From: Lachnospiraceae bacterium
Lineage (GTDB): Bacteria; Bacillota; Clostridia; Lachnospirales; Lachnospiraceae
NCBI GenBank assembly: GCA_017556805.1
Contig: JAFYMC010000018.1
Location: 113,866 to 177,865 of the forward strand
Length of the DNA stretch: 64,000 nucleotides
Direction of reading: 5' to 3'
Part shown: one piece after another, positions 59,601 through 64,000 of the stretch
How positions within the stretch are numbered: position 1 is the first letter of the stretch
How the letters are laid out: each line of letters opens with the position of its first letter
The notes under the pieces: generated by a model
The model's input: the letters and a program-made list of their open reading frames with translations, nothing else
Database searches by the model: none
What the model was told of the DNA's origin: nothing
Position numbers and translations under genes: made by a program

Positions 59601-60893
59601 TCCGCCGTAGCGGACCGTAAGCGTAAGGGCATTGTTCCACACGAGGCGGATGCGGCACATCATCGCGTGATTTTCACGGAAAAGATGAAGGAGGAATATA
59701 CCTTACTTGCACCGCAGATGTCTCCGATTCACTTCCGTATGCTGGAACCGGCGCTTCGTGCCCACGGCTATAAGGTAGATGTCCTTGACAATGACGGAAG
59801 AACTGCGGTGGATGTAGGCCTGAAGTATGTAAACAATGATGCCTGCTACCCGTCCTTAATGGTGGTTGGTCAGATTATGGAAGCACTGCTTTCCGGTAAA
59901 TACGACTTAAACAAGGTTGCGGTTATGATTACCCAGACCGGCGGCGGCTGCCGTGCTACCAACTACATCGGATTTATCCGCCGTGCCCTCCAGAAGGCCG
60001 GCATGGGCCATATTCCGGTGGTTTCCATCAGCACCTCCGGTATTGAGAAAAACCCGGGCCTTACCTACACCCCGAAGATGCTTCTGGGTATTTTGCAGGC
60101 GGTCATCTACGGTGACGTATTTATGCGTGTGCTGTACCGCATGCGTCCGTACGAGCTGGAAAAAGGCTCCGCAAACGCATTGTACGAAAAGTGGAATGCC
60201 GTTTGCTGCGAAGCGGTAAAGAATCCGAAGATGTCCGAGTTTAAGAAAAACATCCGCGGCATTATCAGAGACTTTGATGCTCTTCCGATTGATGAGACCT
60301 TAAAGAAGCCGCGTGTCGGTGTTGTGGGCGAAATTTTGGTTAAATTCCTCCCGGCTGCAAATAATTACTTAGTAGAGCTGTTGGAAGCGGAAGGCGCCGA
60401 AGCGGTGGTTCCGGATTTATTAGACTTCCTGCACTACACCATGTATAACAACAACTTTAAGGCCGATTACCTGGGTAAGTCCAAGAAGAGTAAAAAGGTC
60501 AACAACCTGATCTACTCCTTCCTTGAGAAGTTCCGCGGCACTGCCAGAAAGGAACTGGAAGCAAGTAAGCACTTTGTAGCTCCGCCTCGTATCGATACTT
60601 TGGCTAAGTATGCGGAGGATATCGTATCCACCGGTAACCAGACCGGTGAGGGTTGGTTCCTTACCGCCGAGATGATCGAGCTCATCCATACCGGTGTCCC
60701 GAACATCGTCTGCACCCAGCCGTTTGCCTGCCTGCCGAACCACGTGGTAGGTAAGGGCGTAATCAAGGAGCTTCGTCGTCGCCATCCGGAAAGTAACATC
60801 GTAGCCGTAGACTACGACCCGGGTGCTTCCGAGGTAAACCAGCTGAACCGTATCAAGCTCATGCTTGCGACTGCGGCAAAGCAGATGAAATAA
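56664..60893 (+). CDS. Giant 2-hydroxyacyl-CoA dehydratase activase-like protein with two ATPase domains
   Basis: 1409 residues, AGAAAGGATTTTTACT before the ATG. Two BadF/BcrA-type ATPase domains stand in tandem. The first (about 8-265) has '[15 protein letters not shown]', '[13 protein letters not shown]' and '[15 protein letters not shown]'. The second (about 325-590) has '[16 protein letters not shown]', '[15 protein letters not shown]' and '[18 protein letters not shown]'. The Cys in each CxxGxG loop and in '[10 protein letters not shown]' / '[10 protein letters not shown]' match iron-sulfur ligands of HgdC-type activators. A DUF2229-like part (about 680-920) and an HgdB-like part (about 1040-1400) follow. 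Such proteins are widespread in Clostridia; the substrate is unknown. Confidence 0.9.
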   Translation: MAEKKNFYSLGIDIGSTTVKIAILDPSGLVVFSDYTRHFADIQGTLAGLLEKAKEQLGELTLHPVITGSGGLTIAKHLDVPFVQEVVAVATSLGDYAPQTDVAIELGGEDAKIIYFTGGVEQRMNGICAGGTGSFIDQMASLLKTDASGLNEYAKDYQALYPIAARCGVFAKSDIQPLINEGATKQDLAASIFQAVVNQTISGLACGKPIRGNVAFLGGPLHFLTELKAAFIRTLNLTPAQVIAPEHSHLFAAIGSAMNAKEDASVSLSSMTDRLRTGIKMEFEVTRMEPLFDNEESYQKFLTRHDAHTVKKADLATYRGKCFLGIDAGSTTTKAAVVGEDGTLLYSFYSNNNGSPLKTTIKAVKEIYSLLPEGAKIVRSCSTGYGEALIKAALMLDEGEVETVAHYHAAAFFAPDVDCILDIGGQDMKCIKIKNSSVDSVQLNEACSSGCGSFIETFAKSLNYEVADFAKIALFAENPIDLGTRCTVFMNSKVKQAQKEGATVADISAGLAYSVIKNALYKVIKISDPKDLGKKVVVQGGTFYNNAVLRSFEKISGCEAVRPDIAGIMGAFGAALLAREHYTGQETTLLTPAALNELKFETTMTRCKGCTNSCLLTINRFSGDRRFISGNRCEKGLGKEKSNADIPNLFAYKLKRYFDYSPLSETQAKRGTVGIPRVLNLYENYPFWHTFFTELGYRVVLSPLSSRKIYEMGIESIPSESECYPAKLAHGHISWLIKEGCKFIFYPCIPYERKEFPEAGNHYNCPIVTSYGENIKNNVEELRSDDITFANPFLSLETKEIAGKRLVQIMAEYGIPANEVLLAADKAWEELSAARRDMQKAGEAALDYIKKNGKLGIVLAGRPYHIDPEINHGIPELITSYDVAVLTEDSVSHLGKVDRPTLVVDQWMYHSRLYAAASYVRTRTDLEIIQLNSFGCGLDAVTTDQVSDILTASGKIYTVLKIDEVNNLGAARIRIRSLLSAVADRKRKGIVPHEADAAHHRVIFTEKMKEEYTLLAPQMSPIHFRMLEPALRAHGYKVDVLDNDGRTAVDVGLKYVNNDACYPSLMVVGQIMEALLSGKYDLNKVAVMITQTGGGCRATNYIGFIRRALQKAGMGHIPVVSISTSGIEKNPGLTYTPKMLLGILQAVIYGDVFMRVLYRMRPYELEKGSANALYEKWNAVCCEAVKNPKMSEFKKNIRGIIRDFDALPIDETLKKPRVGVVGEILVKFLPAANNYLVELLEAEGAEAVVPDLLDFLHYTMYNNNFKADYLGKSKKSKKVNNLIYSFLEKFRGTARKELEASKHFVAPPRIDTLAKYAEDIVSTGNQTGEGWFLTAEMIELIHTGVPNIVCTQPFACLPNHVVGKGVIKELRRRHPESNIVAVDYDPGASEVNQLNRIKLMLATAAKQMK

Positions 60894-60913
60894 CAAATAA
60901 TACGCAACATAAG

Positions 60914-60980
60914 AAAAGCCTCCTGATATTGCAGAGAAACTCCAATCGAATTTCCCGTACAATTTCGGGAGGCATTTTCT
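60914..60980 (+). terminator. Terminator-like structure after the activase-like gene
   Basis: GCCTCC (60918-60923) and GGAGGC (60968-60973), followed by ATTTTCTT. The long interior holds a second hairpin, CCCG / CGGG, just before the 3' arm. Located 25 bp after the stop at 60893. Confidence 0.65.
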
Positions 60981-61052
60981 TACCACAGTTTGCATGCAAG
61001 TCTATTCTTCATGGCAAACTAACGCTACACCCGATTCAACAAGGAGGACAAA

Positions 61053-61706
61053 ATGCAATACATTATTTCCTTTTTGGAAGGCATCATTACCTTCATCTCC
61101 CCTTGCCTTCTGCCTATGATACCGATTTATCTGACGTACTTTGCGGGCAGCGGAGAACGTACCACAAAAAAGACCGTTACCGGGGCTCTCGGCTTTGTCT
61201 CCGGCTTTACCCTGGTCTTTGTGGCCATGGGAGCTCTGGCCGGCAGCATCGGCAGCCTATTTACAAAACATCAAACCGTTGTAAACATCGTCTGCGGACT
61301 GATTGTCATTTTCTTCGGACTGAATTTTATGGGTGTGTTTAAGATTACTCTGTTCAAAGGCATGAAGCAGTCCGTTAACACCGACAACATGAACTTCTTT
61401 TCCGCCATGCTGTTCGGTATTGTATTCTCTCTGGGCTGGACGCCGTGTGTGGGTGCATTCTTAGGCTCTGCACTGATGATGGCCTCACAGGAAGGACAGG
61501 CATTACAGGGCATCCTGATGCTCCTGTGCTACTCTCTCGGCCTTGGGATTCCTTTTATCTTAAGCGCAGTGCTGATTGACAGCCTGAAAGGTGCCTTCGC
61601 CTTTATCAAAAAGCATTACAAAATTATCAACTTCGTCAGCGGATGCCTGCTGATTCTCGTGGGTATTCTGATGGCAACCGGCTTACTGGGACGCATTCTT
61701 TTTTAA
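61053..61706 (+). CDS. CcdA-type thiol-disulfide transmembrane protein
   Basis: 217 residues, AACAAGGAGGACAAA before the ATG. Six hydrophobic helices. The two redox Cys stand in 'FISPCLLPMIPIYLTYFAG' (helix 1, about residue 15) and 'LGWTPCVGAFLGSALM' (helix 4, about 132). CcdA/DsbD-type proteins carry electrons from cytoplasmic thioredoxin to the outside. It lies 9 bp before a TlpA-like gene, so the two form a reducing relay for exported proteins. Confidence 0.94.
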   Translation: MQYIISFLEGIITFISPCLLPMIPIYLTYFAGSGERTTKKTVTGALGFVSGFTLVFVAMGALAGSIGSLFTKHQTVVNIVCGLIVIFFGLNFMGVFKITLFKGMKQSVNTDNMNFFSAMLFGIVFSLGWTPCVGAFLGSALMMASQEGQALQGILMLLCYSLGLGIPFILSAVLIDSLKGAFAFIKKHYKIINFVSGCLLILVGILMATGLLGRILF

Positions 61707-61715
61707 GGAGGCACT

Positions 61716-62447
61716 ATGGAAAACAAAAAGACTTTGATTATTGTATCGATTTTATTGGTAGCCTTTATCGGTGGTGCATCGCTTTTGTACGCCAAGCTTG
61801 GAACTGACATGAAACCGGATAATTTGTTGATACAGAATAATGGTGGCAGCACCACAACCGATACCACTACCGTCACACCGGAGGTTTCTGCAAATGATAC
61901 CGCAGACAATTCCGACAAGACACCTGTCACTCCGGGCAATTCCTCCGAAACCGACGACTCGTCTTCCGAAAGTAACGGCACCGCTTCCGGGAACAGCACT
62001 GAAGGCAACGCAACCGCCGGGACCTCCCCGTTCATGGCACCGGACTTTACCGTCTACGACCGCGAAGGAAACACCGTCCGCTTGTCAGATTTTCTAGGGA
62101 AGCCTGTGGTATTAAACTTCTGGGCCAGTTGGTGCGGACCGTGCAAAAGCGAAATGCCGGACTTTGAAGAAATCTACAAAGAATACGGAGAAGACATTCA
62201 CTTTGTCATGGTCAACCTGACCGACGGTGACCGGGAAACCATGGACACCGCTACCACTTTCCTCGACAGCAGCGGTTATACCTTCCCTGTCTATTATGAC
62301 AAGGATATCGACGCCGCCTACACCTATCAGGTGTACGGGATTCCTGTGACCTACTTTATCAATGCCGAAGGGCATTTGATTGCTCAAGGAAGCAGTGCCC
62401 TGGATGCGGAGACCATAAAAAGGGGAATTGAGATGATTTTAAAGTAA
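61716..62447 (+). CDS. TlpA/ResA-like membrane-anchored thioredoxin-fold protein
   Basis: 243 residues, TTAAGGAGGCACT before the ATG. An N-terminal helix (about 6-26) is followed by a long low-complexity Thr/Ser/Asn/Glu linker (about 35-105). The redoxin domain starts '[46 protein letters not shown]'. The active site is WCGPC (about 137-141), and the cis-Pro is in '[14 protein letters not shown]'. It reduces disulfides outside the membrane, fed by CcdA. The linker probably lets the domain reach into the wall. Confidence 0.94.
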   Translation: MENKKTLIIVSILLVAFIGGASLLYAKLGTDMKPDNLLIQNNGGSTTTDTTTVTPEVSANDTADNSDKTPVTPGNSSETDDSSSESNGTASGNSTEGNATAGTSPFMAPDFTVYDREGNTVRLSDFLGKPVVLNFWASWCGPCKSEMPDFEEIYKEYGEDIHFVMVNLTDGDRETMDTATTFLDSSGYTFPVYYDKDIDAAYTYQVYGIPVTYFINAEGHLIAQGSSALDAETIKRGIEMILK

Positions 62448-62479
62448 AACTACTTTTCTTGTCTCCTCTACGAAACAAA

Positions 62480-62515
62480 GAACTCCCAAGACAACACTCT
62501 TTGGGAGTTCTTTAT
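62480..62515 (+). terminator. Terminator of the ccdA-tlpA unit
   Basis: GAACTCCCAA / TTGGGAGTTC perfect 10-bp arms with an 11-nt loop, followed by TTTATT. It lies 33 bp after the stop at 62447. Confidence 0.9.
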
Positions 62516-62549
62516 TACATCATTCACTTATAAGCACCGCTCATTACAT

Positions 62550-62738
62550 CTAAGAATTCCTGATCGCCTCGATTCTCTGAAGCGGATACACACTCTCTAA
62601 CTCCATATTGTAACCATGCTCTTCCAGCCATACAAGGATTTCTTCAAATTGTTTGATTGCCTTTTCTTTCTCACCCATAGAGGCATACATCTCCGCTTTG
62701 GAGAATAAGTGAGAAATGCTGGTGGAATCCTTTGAATT
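62550..62738 (-). pseudogene. C-terminal remnant of a TPR-type protein
   Basis: Open frame with no start codon of its own. It reads DSTSISHLFSKAEMYASMG, then EKEKAIKQFEEILVWLEEHG, then YNMELESVYPLQRIEAIRNS and a stop at 62550. The A-x-x-Y-x-x-x-G-x-x-x-x-A-I pattern is a tetratricopeptide repeat of the kind found at the end of larger regulators. The frame opens directly after the TAG of the lipoprotein gene at 62739 and stays in phase with it, so a deletion probably joined the two. It is unlikely to be translated alone. Confidence 0.7.
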
Positions 62739-63353
62739 CTATTTTGATAAATCCGCATAAGTCAAACTTATGCTACTAATAGTTCCATCATCGTTGTATT
62801 TAAAAGAAATACTTTGATTGTTAATTCTTCCACCCAGTGTTTTCGAATCATTCACAATCCCATAATAATCTCCGCCGAGTCTTGTATATGGTTCCCCGTA
62901 TTTTCCCACAACCTCATCTTTCGTCGATACTTGTGGCATAAATCCATCTATACTACAATCCGCTGTATGAATTGTAAAATTATATATGATTGCTTTTTTT
63001 GGTTTCTCCGGATCATATTCTTCTAGAGCAACATCAACCATTTCAACTCCATCAAAAAACAGGGTGACAATACCATGTCCCGGATCAAGATTTTTACTGT
63101 ATTTATGTTCCTGATATGTCCACCCGCTCGGCAAATCTCCCAACTTTATAGGAATTTCAAACGGCTGCCCTTTAATGATGATGTTCTTTCGAGCTTCCTC
63201 TATATCAAACGGCCCATCATACTCCATATTCTCATACTGCACACTTGGCTTCTCTTTCTCCTCTTTGTTTCCACACCCCGCCACTCCTACCGCCAGCACT
63301 GCCAGTATAAGTAGCAACTTCATTCGCTTTTTCATTCGCTTTTTCATTCTCAT
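62739..63353 (-). CDS. Lipoprotein of unknown function behind a c-di-GMP riboswitch
   Basis: 204 residues from the ATG at 63353 (AAGGAG with 7-nt spacing); an ATG at 63359 is too close to it. The first ten residues are repeats of MKKR coded by a tandem 12-bp repeat, giving a very basic n-region. A hydrophobic core and lipobox 'GVAGC' (Cys27) follow. The outside part has 'NIIIKGQPFEIPIKLGDLPSGWTY', 'TLFFDGVEMVDVAL' and 'STKDEVVGKYGEPYTRLGGDYYGIVND', a pattern seen in small clostridial lipoproteins of unknown role. The riboswitch suggests it belongs to the c-di-GMP regulon. Confidence 0.8.
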   Translation of the reverse strand: MRMKKRMKKRMKLLLILAVLAVGVAGCGNKEEKEKPSVQYENMEYDGPFDIEEARKNIIIKGQPFEIPIKLGDLPSGWTYQEHKYSKNLDPGHGIVTLFFDGVEMVDVALEEYDPEKPKKAIIYNFTIHTADCSIDGFMPQVSTKDEVVGKYGEPYTRLGGDYYGIVNDSKTLGGRINNQSISFKYNDDGTISSISLTYADLSK

Positions 63354-63406
63354 TTTCATTCTCCTTCGCTTTTTTCACTCCCATGAACAAAACTATAGCC
63401 AAAAAC

Positions 63407-63439
63407 GAAAAAGACCGCAAAGATTCCTTCTCTTTGCGG
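63407..63439 (-). terminator. Riboswitch-controlled terminator before the lipoprotein gene
   Basis: CCGCAAAGA / TCTTTGCGG perfect 9-bp arms with a 7-nt loop; on the minus strand TCTTTTTC follows. It lies directly after the c-di-GMP aptamer and about 55 bp before the lipoprotein ATG, so it is the likely expression platform. Confidence 0.9.
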
Positions 63440-63525
63440 CCGAACTATCATAAAGTTTCCCTCTTAGACTTCTAGCTTTGCGTCCCCATGTTTCCACTGG
63501 ATTTGCCCCTATTATTACTCAATCA
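63436..63525 (-). promoter_or_regulatory. c-di-GMP-I (GEMM) riboswitch
   Basis: On the minus strand: GGGGCAAA near 63509-63502, then a stem capped by GGAA (GNRA type), then GGGGACGCAAAGCTA near 63488-63474, then TCTAAG and TATGA, which form the tetraloop receptor, then AGTTCGGCC. This order is the GEMM-I consensus. A terminator follows at once, so ligand binding should switch read-through of the lipoprotein gene. Confidence 0.82.
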
Positions 63526-63746
63526 ATAATACTACACTTTATTTCTCTTGTCAACTTTATCTTCGTAAAACTATATCATCTATAAATCATTTTGTCACAC
63601 CGCTCTGTTTTAACGTATTCCGGAGTATCTATCCAACATTTGCAATCTTTTTTATCATAAAATCTTCAAAAGACACTTTTTCTTCTTTCAGTAGCACAAC
63701 AGAAAACTAATCCCCAAAAAGGATAGAACTTCCTCCTCTACCCACA

Positions 63747-63771
63747 CGTTTCTAACGAAACGATGTTTTTT
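63747..63771 (+). terminator. Orphan terminator-like hairpin on the plus strand
   Basis: CGTTTC-taac-GAAACG followed by ATGTTTTTTT. No plus-strand gene ends within 1.2 kb upstream apart from the unit already terminated at 62515. It could end a small unannotated RNA starting in 63540-63740. Confidence 0.5.
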
Positions 63772-63810
63772 TCAGTTCTTTTGCAAAATCATCCCCTCTA
63801 CCTACTAATC

Positions 63811-63861
63811 AAAGAGCTTTACTTCTGTGACTGACATGGGCACAGAAACAAAGCTCTTTTT
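63811..63861 (+). terminator. Long hairpin followed by T tract, no gene attached
   Basis: AAAGAGCTTT-ac-TTCTGTG / CACAGAA-ac-AAAGCTCTTT, two perfect stem blocks with a symmetric internal loop and an 11-nt terminal loop, then TTG. On the plus strand it looks like a strong terminator. No coding sequence is visible before it. Confidence 0.65.
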
Positions 63862-63931
63862 GTCTGCTTCAAAACCGGAGTCCCGAATCCCGAGCCCCGA
63901 CTTTTCGCAGACCTGCAGATAGAGGGTATAC

Positions 63932-63982
63932 CACACTAGACTTTGCAAGCAAAGTCCGTGTGCCAAAGAGGGGCGTTGCCCC
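63932..63982. repeat. Palindrome pair at the right edge
   Basis: CACAC-ta-GACTTTGC-aa-GCAAAGTC-c-GTGTG (63932-63962), then GGGGC-gtt-GCCCC (63970-63982). Neighbouring hairpins without a T tract, in otherwise gene-free DNA. They could belong to a structured RNA or mobile element beyond the window edge. Confidence 0.6.
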
Positions 63983-64000
63983 CATTGGATTCCCCCATCA

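Noticed and set aside
61840-62097. Pro/Thr-rich plus-strand frame inside the TlpA-like gene
   Set aside because: It is an alternative frame of the low-complexity linker, without a ribosome binding site.
63232-63420. 62-codon minus-strand frame over the lipoprotein start
   Set aside because: It reads the riboswitch terminator and the signal-peptide repeats in another frame; the lipoprotein frame has the lipobox and the well-spaced AAGGAG.

Overview
The window looks like chromosomal DNA from a Gram-positive anaerobe of class Clostridia, most likely family Lachnospiraceae (relatives of Butyrivibrio or Roseburia). Reasons: strong AGGAGG-type ribosome binding sites almost everywhere, a T-box before leuS, a tetrahydrofolate riboswitch before folT, a c-di-GMP-I riboswitch, lipobox lipoproteins with Thr/Pro linkers, a giant fused 2-hydroxyacyl-CoA dehydratase activase-like protein, and a xylan-degradation locus. 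Nearly all genes are on the minus strand; only five clear genes (31348, 39984, 56664, 61053, 61716) are on the plus strand. This suggests one replichore arm whose leading strand is the minus strand. No rRNA, tRNA, CRISPR array, prophage or intact insertion sequence was seen.

Layout. 1-12.2 kb: small housekeeping and accessory genes (YbaK deacylase, histidine phosphatase, P-loop kinase, two ParB-like proteins, TraX, EamA exporter, MarR and XRE regulators, Nudix, deacetylase, GNAT) plus a broken SpoU/TrmH methylase. 12.3-15.4 kb: a four-gene unit of ECF sigma factor, membrane protein, ABC ATPase and permease. 15.5-18.2 kb: a mini-protein carrying the Na+-decarboxylase beta-subunit signature, three unrecognised small genes, a frameshifted lipoprotein and a membrane metallophosphoesterase. 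18.3-22.7 kb: three successive ECF sigma / membrane-anchored partner pairs. 22.77-23.02 kb: a strictly periodic 53-bp array of alternately inverted TAGTCGGG/CCCGACT sites with unrelated pyrimidine-rich spacers. 23.2-28.3 kb: a divergent MetRS, a 189-bp imperfect palindrome, and leuS with its T-box. 28.3-31.1 kb: a GntR-led membrane operon.

31.3-41 kb: a tandem CE1-type esterase, phosphoglucomutase, PduL-type phosphotransacylase, HtrA protease, PheA and a DUF5050 protein. 41-43.3 kb: a folate module in which a promoter and THF riboswitch drive folT and folC. 43.4-50.8 kb: an arabinoxylan locus (GH10 lipoprotein xylanase, a lipoprotein and a cytoplasmic GH43-CBM6 paralogue, a second-type GH43, and a GH8 exo-oligoxylanase). 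The first two enzymes are predicted surface-anchored, the rest intracellular, so the locus can be read as cutting xylan outside, importing oligosaccharides and finishing them inside. No transporter for this step lies in the window. 50.9-56.5 kb: YfcE, small unknown genes, QueA, a SpoIID-like protein and a LysM protein. 56.6-62.5 kb: the 1409-residue activase-like protein and a CcdA/TlpA thiol-redox pair. The right end holds a lipoprotein gene behind a c-di-GMP-I riboswitch, a TPR gene remnant, and about 450 bp of gene-free DNA with several hairpins.

The best candidate for something undescribed is the 53-bp-period array at 22772-23018. Other points worth a look are the MetRS with KMSKS replaced, the stand-alone GADGPT mini-protein, the large palindrome before metG, and the c-di-GMP-controlled lipoprotein.
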